Assembly (NCBI GenBank): GCA_964616395.1
Contig: CAZTUT010000136.1
Location: 1 to 7,620, forward strand
DNA: 7,620 nt
DNA from: JALHMQ01 sp964616395
Lineage (GTDB): Bacteria; Pseudomonadota; Gammaproteobacteria; Burkholderiales; Burkholderiaceae_F
Direction of reading: 5' to 3'
Shown here: positions 1-7,123 of the stretch, piece after piece
How positions within the stretch are numbered: position 1 is the stretch's first letter
Layout: every line of letters starts with the position of its first letter
Notes under the pieces: generated by a model
The model's input: the letters and a program-made list of their open reading frames with translations, nothing else
Database searches by the model: none
What the model was told of the DNA's origin: nothing
Program-made: the position numbers and the translations under genes

Positions 1-1958
1 CCGAGCGGCTGTGGGACAAGGCGAAGGCCGAGGCCATCGTCGCGGCCTGCGCCGGCCGCACCGGCGTCGTGACCGAGGAGGCCAAGCCCACCAGTCAGTC
101 CGCGCCGCTGCTGTTCGACCTGACCAGCCTGCAGCGCGAGGGCAACGCGCGCTTCGGCTTCTCGGCCAAGACCACGCTGTCGCTGGCGCAAGCGCTGTAC
201 GAGAAGCACAAGGTGCTGACCTACCCGCGGACCGACGCGCGCGCGCTGCCCGAGGACTACGTGAAGGTAGCCAAGCAGACCGTCAAGTCGCTGGCCGGCC
301 TGCGCGAGTACGCGCCGTTTGCCAAGGCGATCGAGAAGAACGACTGGATCCGCCCCAACAAGCGGATCTTCGATAACAGCAAGATCTCCGACCACTTCGC
401 GATCATCCCCACGCTGGAGACGCCGCGCGCGCTGTCGGAAGCCGAGCAGAAGATCTACGACCTCGTGGTCAAGCGCTTCCTGGCGATCTTCCACCCGGCC
501 GCCGAGTACCTGGTCACGACCCGCATCACCACGGTCGACGCACACCAGTTCAAGACCGAGGGCAAGGTGCTGATCGAGCCGGGCTGGCTGGCGGTCTATG
601 GCAAGGAAGCGCAGGAAGAACAGGGCTCGCTGGTCAAGGTCGAGCCGCGCGAGCAGGTGGCCACGCGCCAGGTCGACGCGGTGGGCCTGGTCACCAAGCC
701 GCCGGCCCGCTACAACGAAGCCACGCTGCTGTCGGCGATGGAAGGCGCCGGCAAGCTGGTCGACGACGAAGACCTGCGTGCAGCGATGGCCGGCAAGGGT
801 CTGGGCACGCCGGCCACCCGCGCCGCGATCATCGAGGGCCTCATCACCGAGAAATATCTGGTGCGCGACGGCAAGGACCTGCATCCGACCGCCAAGGCGT
901 TCCAGCTGATGACGCTGTTGCGCGGCCTCGGCGTCGAGGAACTCACCCATCCGGAGCTGACCGGCGACTGGGAGCACCAGCTGGCGCAGATGGAGCGCGG
1001 CAAGCTCAAGCGCGAGGCCTTCATGCGCGAGATCGCGCGCATGACCAGCAAGATGGTCGAGCGCGCGAAGAGCTACGAGTCGGACACCGTGCCCGGCGAC
1101 TACGCAACGCTGAAGACGCCCTGCCCGAAGTGCGGCGGCACCGTGCAGGAGAACTACCGTCGCTTTGCCTGCACCAGTTGCGACTTCTCGATCACCAAGC
1201 ACCCGGCCAGCCGCAGCTTCGAATACGACGAGGTCGAGCAGTTGCTGCGCGAACGCCAGATCGGCCCGCTGCAGGGATTCCGCTCCAAGATGGGCCGGCC
1301 GTTCGCGGCCGTGCTGAAGATCACACCCGAAAACAAGCTCGAGTTCGACTTCGGCAACGCCCCCGGCGAGGACGAGGGCGGCGAGGCGATCGACTTCTCC
1401 GGACAGACCGCATTGGGCGCGTGCCCCAAGTGCGGTTCGCAGGTGTTCGAGCAGCCGATGGCCTATCTGTGCGAAAAGAGCGTCGGGCCGAACAAGAGCT
1501 GCGACTTCCGCTCCGGCAAGGTGATCCTGCAGCAGGAAATCGCGCCCGAGCAGATGCGCAAGCTCCTCGATGCCGGCCGCACCGACATCCTGCGCGGCTT
1601 CGTGTCCAATCGCACGCGTCGCAAGTTCGCCGCCTTCCTGGTGCGCAAGCCCGACGGTGGCGTGGGCTTCGAGTTCGAGCCCCGCGCGCCGCGCGCCGGC
1701 AAGGCAAGCGCTGGTGAGGACGGCGCAGCGCCAGCCACGGACACGGGCGCCACCCAACCCGCCGTCAAGACAGCAGCGCGCAAGACCGCAACCGCGGCGG
1801 TGAAGTCGGCAGCAAAGTCCGCGGCGAAGGCCGTGGCAAAGCCGGTCGCAAAGTCCGCGCCCACAAAGTCCGCCGCCAGGACAGCCAAGGCCAGCACCGC
1901 CAAGACTGCTGCGCGGCCGGCGGCCAAGAGCGCGCGCAAGACCGCGGGCCGCGCCTGA
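1..1958 (+). CDS. topB: DNA topoisomerase III, type IA (5'-truncated by window edge)
   Basis: Type IA topoisomerase that cuts and passes single DNA strands and helps decatenate replication intermediates. The first whole codon is at 3; 651 residues are visible, and the TOPRIM metal-binding domain lies upstream of the window. Seen here, in visible-residue numbering: the active-site block TYPRTDA with the catalytic Tyr at residue 74 (codon 222-224); the family block GLGTPATRA at 266-274, followed by a HPELTGDWE motif. Then come two four-Cys zinc ribbons (Cys 374/377/390/393 and 474/477/490/500), each followed by a TOPRIM C-terminal-repeat-like segment (about 405-451 and 507-561). The last 64 residues form a Lys/Ala/Arg-rich tail. 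The SQSAPLLFDL segment before the Tyr is typical of TopB rather than TopA. The reading frame is intact to the TGA at 1956-1958. It is probably cotranscribed with the lipoprotein gene 17 bp downstream. Family assignment is secure; the tail's role is inferred. Confidence 0.96.
   Translation, partial: ERLWDKAKAEAIVAACAGRTGVVTEEAKPTSQSAPLLFDLTSLQREGNARFGFSAKTTLSLAQALYEKHKVLTYPRTDARALPEDYVKVAKQTVKSLAGLREYAPFAKAIEKNDWIRPNKRIFDNSKISDHFAIIPTLETPRALSEAEQKIYDLVVKRFLAIFHPAAEYLVTTRITTVDAHQFKTEGKVLIEPGWLAVYGKEAQEEQGSLVKVEPREQVATRQVDAVGLVTKPPARYNEATLLSAMEGAGKLVDDEDLRAAMAGKGLGTPATRAAIIEGLITEKYLVRDGKDLHPTAKAFQLMTLLRGLGVEELTHPELTGDWEHQLAQMERGKLKREAFMREIARMTSKMVERAKSYESDTVPGDYATLKTPCPKCGGTVQENYRRFACTSCDFSITKHPASRSFEYDEVEQLLRERQIGPLQGFRSKMGRPFAAVLKITPENKLEFDFGNAPGEDEGGEAIDFSGQTALGACPKCGSQVFEQPMAYLCEKSVGPNKSCDFRSGKVILQQEIAPEQMRKLLDAGRTDILRGFVSNRTRRKFAAFLVRKPDGGVGFEFEPRAPRAGKASAGEDGAAPATDTGATQPAVKTAARKTATAAVKSAAKSAAKAVAKPVAKSAPTKSAARTAKASTAKTAARPAAKSARKTAGRA
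1764..1955 (+). other. Lys/Ala-rich, histone-H1-like C-terminal tail of TopB
   Basis: The last 64 residues of the topoisomerase hold 12 Lys and 5 Arg, no acidic residue, and mostly Ala, Ser, Thr and Pro between them (units such as KSAAKSAAKAVAK). This resembles eukaryotic H1 tails and the H1-like proteins of betaproteobacteria. Basic tails on other bacterial type I topoisomerases are known to aid DNA binding and processivity; the same role here is inference. The segment is low-complexity and presumably disordered. Confidence 0.8.
1813..1873 (+). repeat. In-frame short direct repeats coding the TopB tail
   Basis: The 10-mer CAAAGTCCGC occurs three times, at 1813-1822, 1849-1858 and 1864-1873. 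The offsets are 36 and 15 bases, both multiples of three, so each copy codes the same A/T-K-S-A unit. This is consistent with growth of the Lys/Ala tail by slippage or small duplications. Confidence 0.75.
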
Positions 1959-1962
1959 CCCG

Positions 1963-1968
1963 AAGAGG
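1963..1968 (+). promoter_or_regulatory. Ribosome binding site for the lipoprotein gene
   Basis: AAGAGG lies in the 17-bp gap after the topB stop, with 7 bases to the ATG at 1976. It is the clearest Shine-Dalgarno match I checked in the window and supports 1976 as the start, as well as translation from a transcript shared with topB. Confidence 0.6.
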
Positions 1969-1975
1969 TTCCGCG

Positions 1976-3430
1976 ATGGCTCGCTCCGACCCCGAAAGCA
2001 CGGCTCACGGAAAGCGGCCCGGTCGGACCGCGCCGCTGTTTTCGGCGCTGCGCGGCGCCGCCGCGCTCGGCGCTGCCCTGATGCTGACCGGTGCTTCGCT
2101 GGTCTCGTGCAGTGGCGATCCGATAGGCGGGGGTGGCGGTAGCGTCGATCTCGACAAGCGGCCATCGAGCCTGTCGATGGGCCGCTGGTCACCGGCCACC
2201 GACAGCACGCGCTTTCCCAACGAGTGCTCGAAGGACGTACACGACAGCTACTTCGTGGTCGGCCCCGACGGCAAGAAGTACCCGACGTGGCATCCGCCGC
2301 GCGACCCGGCCACTGGCTGCTGGTTCGGTCACGAGCACGGCGACAACCCGGCAGGCTCGGCACTGTGGAGCGAACTGAAGCGCCACTTCGCCTGGGACGC
2401 CAACAGCAACGGCACGATCGACGAGTCGGAAGCCACCAGCGCGCGCAGCGGCATCCCGTTCGGCTACGCGGCCGAGGTCGGCGGCGACCCGGCCGCGATC
2501 CTGCACGACAGCTACAAGATCGCCTTCATCGACAACGTGGCGCGGCAGCGCGTGGTCAGCGGCGGCACGCAGGATGCCTCGCTGCGCTGCAATCAGTTGC
2601 TGGCGTTCGCGCATGACACGCAGACCAGCGCGGCCATCGGCCAGGCGCTGCATCCGCTGACCTACGCGATCGACTGCACGCCGACCGACGGCAGCAGCTA
2701 TGCGAGCAAGCTGATCCTGAGCGTGATGGCCGACTACGGCTCGTCACAGGCGCCGGCTGCGCAGGGCAACGAGGTCGCGGCCGCGCGCCGGGTGCCCGAG
2801 GCGACCGCGCAGGTGTATCCATCGGCGTTCGTGACCTTCGGCAACAGCGCCGATCTGCCAGCAGCCCTGACCGAAAGCTGGGACACGGTTGTCTCGGTGC
2901 GCAGCAGCGCCGGCGCGGAGTTGGCGCGCGCCAACCCGGGCCTGATCAACCGCAACCCATCGCGCTATGTGCTGGGCAGCGGTAGCAGCGCAGTCGCGCA
3001 GCCCAGCATCGGCCTGTGCTACAGCGGCCTGAACGCGGCCGGCGCGCTGATCACCGATCCGGCGCAGTCGGCCAGCATCGTGCGCCAGGTGCGCGGCAGC
3101 GCCACCGACTGCGCGCGGCTGTCGCCAACGGGACCGGCCACGGCGCTGGCCGCCCGCGTGCGCTTCGACGACCGCGACGCGCAGTTCAAGGGCTGCAGCC
3201 GCAGCGTGATCTGGCGCGACCAGAGCGTGCGCAACGGCAGCGGGCCGACCACCTGGTACAGCAACGCCAGCGGCACCGATGCGCGCACCAGCGCGTTTGC
3301 CGGCAGCCTGCGCCAGTACATCGCGCGCGGCACCAGCGGCAGCACGGTTGAGCTGGCGGCGTTCACCGACGACGCCAGCGTCGACTGCGACGGCGCGACC
3401 ACCGGCGTACACGTGCGGCCCTCGCCCTGA
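1976..3430 (+). CDS. Putative exported lipoprotein with EF-hand calcium-binding loop, function unknown
   Basis: A 484-residue protein I cannot name. The start is set by an AAGAGG site 7 bases upstream. The N-terminus has a basic stretch, a hydrophobic segment (about 21-41) and a lipobox LVSC with the candidate lipidated Cys at 45, followed by a Gly-rich linker (51-55), so a lipoprotein is likely; the n-region is longer than usual. Residues 84-125 hold a Cys/His-rich block, including WHPPRD (105-110), GC (114-115) and FGHEHGDNP (117-125), which looks like a metal site or structural core. Residues 141-152 fit the canonical 12-residue EF-hand loop D-x-N-x-N-G-x-I-D-x-x-E exactly. Apart from Cys45 there are eight Cys (84, 115, 205, 234, 348, 379, 407, 471), an even number compatible with four disulfides outside the cytoplasm. 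The C-terminal half is Ser/Gly/Ala-rich, without motifs I recognise. Export, calcium binding and disulfides are inferences; no enzymatic function is claimed. Confidence 0.88.
   Translation: MARSDPESTAHGKRPGRTAPLFSALRGAAALGAALMLTGASLVSCSGDPIGGGGGSVDLDKRPSSLSMGRWSPATDSTRFPNECSKDVHDSYFVVGPDGKKYPTWHPPRDPATGCWFGHEHGDNPAGSALWSELKRHFAWDANSNGTIDESEATSARSGIPFGYAAEVGGDPAAILHDSYKIAFIDNVARQRVVSGGTQDASLRCNQLLAFAHDTQTSAAIGQALHPLTYAIDCTPTDGSSYASKLILSVMADYGSSQAPAAQGNEVAAARRVPEATAQVYPSAFVTFGNSADLPAALTESWDTVVSVRSSAGAELARANPGLINRNPSRYVLGSGSSAVAQPSIGLCYSGLNAAGALITDPAQSASIVRQVRGSATDCARLSPTGPATALAARVRFDDRDAQFKGCSRSVIWRDQSVRNGSGPTTWYSNASGTDARTSAFAGSLRQYIARGTSGSTVELAAFTDDASVDCDGATTGVHVRPSP
2099..2110 (+). other. Lipobox (signal peptidase II site)
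   Basis: These codons spell L-V-S-C (residues 42-45), matching the lipobox consensus [LVI]-[ASTVI]-[GAS]-C directly after a hydrophobic Ala/Leu-rich stretch. Residue +2 is Ser rather than Asp, which under the Lol rule known from enterobacteria would favour the outer membrane. That rule may not hold in this organism. Confidence 0.65.
2396..2431 (+). other. Canonical EF-hand loop
   Basis: The twelve residues DANSNGTIDESE carry Asp1, Asn3, Asn5, Gly6, Ile8, Asp9 and Glu12, the full calcium-ligand pattern of an EF-hand loop. A short helix-like segment (LWSELKRHFAW) precedes it, as expected for an entering helix. Only one such loop was found in the protein, so any calcium site would be unpaired or of the single-loop (Excalibur- or dockerin-like) kind. 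Confidence 0.7.
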
Positions 3431-3444
3431 TCCGGCGGACGGCC

Positions 3445-3456
3445 GCGCGTACGCGC
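3445..3456. repeat. 12-bp perfect palindrome between convergent genes
   Basis: GCGCGTACGCGC is its own reverse complement and sits in the 31-bp gap between the lipoprotein stop and the stop of the opposing HDOD gene. As RNA it could form only a 4-bp stem with a GTAC loop, and no T-run follows on either strand. A terminator role is weakly supported. Confidence 0.3.
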
Positions 3457-3461
3457 ACCGT

Positions 3462-4757
3462 TCAGATCATCGTCTGCAGCGCGTCGTTGGTGGCGAGCGC
3501 CTGTAACAGCGCGCGGTTCACGTCTGCGGTCCCCAGGCCCACCGCCTGCGCTGCACTCAGCCACCGCGCCGGCGAGGCCGCCGGATCGTCTTCGACCGCC
3601 TCGGCCAGCGCCAGCCAGTCGGCGTACGGGCCGCCCGCGTGCTGCAGGGCTGCGGTGACCTCGTCAGGCAGCTCCAGCTCCTCCGTCAGCAGCGACAGCG
3701 ACCGGCCGGTGATGCGATCGAGCAGCGAGAAGACGCCGACCACGAAGCAGTGGTCAGGCACGGTGCCGCCGACCCCGGCGGCGCGCGCGCAGTTTTCCAG
3801 CAGCAGCCCGCGCAGCACCGCCTGGTAGATGGCCGGCAGCGCCTGGCCGTCCTTGGCGCAGATCACCATCAGCAGCACCAGCCACTTGGCGAGCCGCTGG
3901 TAGCCGAGCAGCTGGATCGCGTGCCGCAACGAAGCCAGCGGCGTGCCACGGCGGAACGCCGGGCTGTTGGCCAGTGTCAGCAACAGGTAGGCCAGCATCG
4001 GCTCGCGCTTGAACGCGCGTTCGATCTCGGCCAGATCGGCATCGGTGCGCACCAGCCGCAGCAGGTCGAGCAGCGCGCGTTGCTGCGGCTGCAACTCGGC
4101 ACTGCTGCCCTGGGGCGGCGACGCCGGCCAGCCGATCAGGCCGGCCGCGCCGCCGCCCAGCGCCTGCAGCACTTCGCCGCGCGACGCGGCACCGGTGCCC
4201 AGCACCGCCACATCGCGCGGCGCCCGCCCGGCGCGCGCCAGCATCGACACCTCGCCGATCAGGTACTGGAACGGCGCCAGCCGATGCGCGGCCGGCCACT
4301 GCGGCCCCTGCACATTCAGCGCCAGCCGCGCGCCGTGCGACTGCGCACGCGTCAAGCGGGCGTACTCCTCCGGCACCGTCAGCACGCGCTCGTCGACCTC
4401 GAGCAGCACATTGCGCGGCGCGCCCCAGTGCGCCAGCGAGTCGTCGGGCGGCAGATCGCTCGGCGCCAGAATCACCAGCCCATGCGGCACGCCACCCGCC
4501 TCCTCGCCAAAGCCGGCCAGCACCGCGTTCAGCAGCGCCCCCAGCGATGCGCCGCGCGCGCGCCCGCGCATGCGCAGCCGGAATCCGGTGGGACGTGACT
4601 CGCGCGACACCACAGGCGCCCAGTACAGCGCAACGCCGGACAGCGGATCGGCTGCGTCAGTCTGGGGGACGGCGGCGGGTTCGACAGCGGCTTCGGTTTC
4701 GATCACGGCAGGCTCACGGTACGGCGTTGACGACAGGGGCACCGCGGCCAGTGACAC
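3462..4757 (-). CDS. Degenerate EAL + HDOD domain signalling protein (YuxH-like architecture)
   Basis: In EAL-HDOD proteins an EAL-type domain (cyclic-di-GMP phosphodiesterase fold) precedes an HDOD domain, a non-catalytic HD relative. In 431-residue numbering, about 43-215 is EAL-like: FRLRMRG (59-65) sits where ELLxR is expected, LLEVD (118-122) lies at a beta-strand that is usually VLEI-like, and GWPASPP (209-215) replaces the GYxFSKP end motif. About 230-425 is HDOD: LANSPAF near 262, SLRHAIQLLG at 276-285, a long hydrophobic helix, then VVGVFSLLDRITG and the ELPDEVTAAL segment. The Glu of the ELL/EAL signature and the late Lys are missing, so phosphodiesterase activity is unlikely and a scaffold or sensing role is inferred. 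There is no in-frame ATG near the N-terminus. I chose the GTG at 4755-4757, with a GGGA five bases upstream; TTG at 4862 (466 residues) and GTG at 4706 are alternatives. It is convergent with the lipoprotein gene and divergent from the membrane synthase gene. Confidence 0.85.
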   Translation of the reverse strand: MSLAAVPLSSTPYREPAVIETEAAVEPAAVPQTDAADPLSGVALYWAPVVSRESRPTGFRLRMRGRARGASLGALLNAVLAGFGEEAGGVPHGLVILAPSDLPPDDSLAHWGAPRNVLLEVDERVLTVPEEYARLTRAQSHGARLALNVQGPQWPAAHRLAPFQYLIGEVSMLARAGRAPRDVAVLGTGAASRGEVLQALGGGAAGLIGWPASPPQGSSAELQPQQRALLDLLRLVRTDADLAEIERAFKREPMLAYLLLTLANSPAFRRGTPLASLRHAIQLLGYQRLAKWLVLLMVICAKDGQALPAIYQAVLRGLLLENCARAAGVGGTVPDHCFVVGVFSLLDRITGRSLSLLTEELELPDEVTAALQHAGGPYADWLALAEAVEDDPAASPARWLSAAQAVGLGTADVNRALLQALATNDALQTMI

Positions 4758-4896
4758 CGCCGTCCCGTTGTTGTATCGGCGCGTTGCGGATCCGCCTGAA
4801 GGGCGCGCAGGCGCGCAGCAGCCGCCGTCCGTGCGATGAATTGGGCCGGCAACACCGTGCAAACCGGCGCACCGGGACCCTCAAGAAACCGCCGGC

Positions 4897-4927
4897 CGCG
4901 GCGCCGGGCCGGATCGCGGCGCCGGGC
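4897..4927 (+). repeat. Tandem 13-bp direct repeat in divergent intergenic region
   Basis: CGCGGCGCCGGGC occurs at 4897-4909 and again at 4915-4927, an 18-bp period. Each copy holds the palindrome GGCGCC. The pair lies 10 to 40 bases upstream of a promoter-like site, so it could be an operator, but GC-rich DNA produces such repeats by chance. Confidence 0.4.
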
Positions 4928-4934
4928 TGGTGCG

Positions 4935-4943
4935 TGAGACAAT
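4935..4943 (+). promoter_or_regulatory. Weak extended -10 promoter-like site for the membrane synthase gene
   Basis: TGAGACAAT reads as TGn followed by GACAAT, matching four of six bases of TATAAT with an extended -10 TG. It is one of few AT-containing spots in the gap between the divergent genes. No convincing -35 is seen about 17 bases upstream. Used as a promoter, it would give a leader of about 80 bases before the ATG at 5032. Confidence 0.25.
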
Positions 4944-5031
4944 CCGCCGCCCCGTTCGCGGCGCATACACCCCCGTCCACCCTCGACCGCCGCGGCCCGC
5001 GTCGCCCGACGCTGCCAGCCGCGCCACTCCG

Positions 5032-7110
5032 ATGCCGCTTTTCGCCTCGACGATCCTGCTGTCCGCCTTCCTGCTGTTCCTGGTGCAGCCGATCATCGCC
5101 AAGCAGATCCTGCCGTGGTTCGGCGGGACCTCGGCGGTGTGGACCACCTGCATGGTGTTCTTCCAGGTCACGCTGCTGGCCGGCTATGCGTACTCGCACT
5201 GGCTGACGCGACGCCCGCCGCGCACCCAGGGCACGCTGCACATCGCGCTGCTGGTGGTGAGCCTGGCGTTCCTGCCGATCATTCCCAATCCGCTGCTCAA
5301 GCCGGCCGGCGAGGAAGACGCGGCGCTGCGCATCATCGTTCTGCTGGCCGCCACCATCGGCCTGCCGTACTTCCTGCTGTCGACCACCGGCCCGCTGCTG
5401 CAGAAGTGGATCGCGCCGCGCTTCCCCGAGAAGACCGTGTACCGGCTGTTCGCGCTCAGCAACTTTGGCTCGCTGATCGGCCTGCTGGCGTTTCCGTTCG
5501 CGATCGAGCCGTTCACCGCCAGCACCACGCAGAGCTGGGTGTGGAGCGGCGCCTATGCGCTGTTCGTGGCCACCTGCGCGGCCTGCGCCTGGCAGGCTCG
5601 CAGCGCGGCGCCTCTGGCCGCCGCACCGGAGCGCAAGCGCGAGCGCGACGAGCGCGCGCCCACGCTGGCCGACTATGCGCTGTGGCTGACGCTGGCCGCG
5701 CTCGGCTCGCTGATGCTGATCGCCGCCACCAGTCACATCACGCAGAACATCGCCAGCGTGCCGTTCCTGTGGGTGGTGCCGCTGACGCTGTACCTGCTGA
5801 CCTTCGTGCTGGCCTTCGAGGGCCGCGGCGGTCGCGGCTGGTACGAGCAGAAGTGGCTGCTGCTGCCGGCGCTGCTGCTGTTCGTGGCGATGAGCTGGGG
5901 CCTGACCGCCGAGCGCGGCGTGCTCGACATCGGCATCGCGATTCCGCTGTACAGCGTTGGCATGTTCTTCGCCTGCCTGTTCTGTCATGGCGAGCTGGCG
6001 CAGCGCAAGCCCACGACGCAGTACCTGACGCAGTTCTACCTGTGCCTGTCGGCCGGCGGTGCGCTCGGCGGGCTGCTGGTGGGCCTGGTGGCGCCGCGCG
6101 TGTTCCCCACCTACTACGAGCTGCCGCTGGCGCTTTTTGCGCTGTCGGCGCTGGCGGCCTGGCTGGCGTGGGAGCGCAAGGCGCTGCTCGGCCCGGCGCT
6201 GATCGCCACGCTGGCCACCGCCTACTACGGCTTCAGCTACGCGCAGTTCCTGAAGGACGACATCATCGTCATGCAGCGCAACTTCTACGGCACGCTGCGG
6301 GTGCGCGAAGCCGGCGGCGGCGACCAGCAGGTGCGCCGGCTGCTGCACGGCGTGATCCTGCACGGCGAGCAGTTCACGCAGCCGCCGCTGCGCGACGAGC
6401 CGGGCACCTACTACGCGCCGACCTCGGGCGTGGGGCTGGCCATCCTTGGCAAGCAGCAGCAAGGGCCGATCAGGCTCGGCGTGATCGGACTGGGTGTGGG
6501 CACGCTGACCGCCTATGGCCAGCGCGACGACACCATCCGCATCTACGAGCTCGACGCCGACGTGCTGGCGCTGGCGCGCAGTCATTTCAGCTACCTGAAG
6601 TCCGCCGGCGAGCGCGGCGTGCAACTCGAGTACGAGATCGGCGACGCGCGGCTGTCGCTGGAGCGCGAGCTGGCGCGCAAGCAGCCGCAGGGCTACGACG
6701 TGCTGGCGGTGGACGCCTTTTCCAGCGACTCGATTCCGGTGCACCTGATCACGCGCGAGGCGGTCGAGCTGTACGCGCGTCACCTGAAGCCCGACGGCCT
6801 GATCGCGATCCATATTTCCAACCGCTTTCTCGACCTGAAGCCGGTGCTGGCCAACATCGGCGCCTCGCTCGGCCTGACAGTGCGGCACGTGGCCGACTCG
6901 CCGTCGGACCAGACCAGCGCCAGCAGCACCGACTGGGTTCTGCTGGCGCGCGACCCGCGCGCGTTCGAGCTGAAGAACCTGGCCGAGCGCGCCGAGCCGC
7001 TGACGCCGGCGCCGCAGATGTCGCTGTGGACCGACCAGTTCAACAACCTGCTCGACGTGCTGAAGACGCGTCCGCTGGACGAACTGCGCCGCGTCTTCGG
7101 AGACAGTTGA
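5032..7110 (+). CDS. Membrane-fused spermidine-synthase-like protein (fused MFS/spermidine synthase)
   Basis: A 692-residue two-part inner-membrane protein. Residues about 1-400 contain roughly 12-13 hydrophobic segments, beginning with a family-typical block (LFLVQPIIAKQILPWFGG, then VWTTCMVFFQ). From about 410 a soluble spermidine-synthase-like, Rossmann-type methyltransferase-fold domain follows. It has NFYGTLRV at 417-424, an HGVILHGEQF block, the nucleotide-binding loop GLGVGTLTAYG (486-496), an acidic strand end YELD (505-508), GDAR (537-540) and DAFSSDSIP (561-569), where the expected catalytic Asp lies. The family name implies aminopropyl transfer from decarboxylated S-adenosylmethionine, but the true substrate of such fusions is largely unproven and no speD or polyamine gene is visible here. 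I chose the ATG at 5032 because the hydrophobic N-terminus starts there; the GTG at 4930 would add 34 Pro/Arg-rich residues. No Shine-Dalgarno is obvious before 5032. It is convergent with the tctA gene. Confidence 0.9.
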   Translation: MPLFASTILLSAFLLFLVQPIIAKQILPWFGGTSAVWTTCMVFFQVTLLAGYAYSHWLTRRPPRTQGTLHIALLVVSLAFLPIIPNPLLKPAGEEDAALRIIVLLAATIGLPYFLLSTTGPLLQKWIAPRFPEKTVYRLFALSNFGSLIGLLAFPFAIEPFTASTTQSWVWSGAYALFVATCAACAWQARSAAPLAAAPERKRERDERAPTLADYALWLTLAALGSLMLIAATSHITQNIASVPFLWVVPLTLYLLTFVLAFEGRGGRGWYEQKWLLLPALLLFVAMSWGLTAERGVLDIGIAIPLYSVGMFFACLFCHGELAQRKPTTQYLTQFYLCLSAGGALGGLLVGLVAPRVFPTYYELPLALFALSALAAWLAWERKALLGPALIATLATAYYGFSYAQFLKDDIIVMQRNFYGTLRVREAGGGDQQVRRLLHGVILHGEQFTQPPLRDEPGTYYAPTSGVGLAILGKQQQGPIRLGVIGLGVGTLTAYGQRDDTIRIYELDADVLALARSHFSYLKSAGERGVQLEYEIGDARLSLERELARKQPQGYDVLAVDAFSSDSIPVHLITREAVELYARHLKPDGLIAIHISNRFLDLKPVLANIGASLGLTVRHVADSPSDQTSASSTDWVLLARDPRAFELKNLAERAEPLTPAPQMSLWTDQFNNLLDVLKTRPLDELRRVFGDS

Positions 7111-7123
7111 CATTGACTTCGGG

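Larger units (their letters stand above)
4758..5031. other. Divergent intergenic region
   Basis: These roughly 274 bases separate the chosen starts of the HDOD gene (minus) and the synthase gene (plus), and must hold the promoters of both. Apart from the 13-bp repeat pair and the -10-like site, I see no terminator or RNA gene. The region is open on both strands, with GTG or TTG codons at 4930 (plus) and 4862 (minus), so either gene could be longer. The would-be N-terminal extensions are Pro/Arg/Ala-rich and look like translated non-coding DNA. Confidence 0.5.

Noticed and set aside
2744..3412. A 222-codon minus-strand frame opposite the lipoprotein gene
   Set aside because: It is an Ala/Arg/Val-rich shadow with no start signal or motif; the plus-strand frame has a signal peptide, ribosome site and EF-hand.
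3639..4598. A 319-codon plus-strand frame opposite the HDOD gene
   Set aside because: The product is Gln/Arg-rich and low-complexity, while the minus-strand frame has clear HDOD motifs.
4930..5031. A GTG start at 4930 for the synthase gene
   Set aside because: The added 34 residues are Pro/Arg/Ala-rich and unlike the family, whose members start just before the first membrane segment, as with the ATG at 5032. It cannot be fully excluded because neither start has a strong ribosome site.
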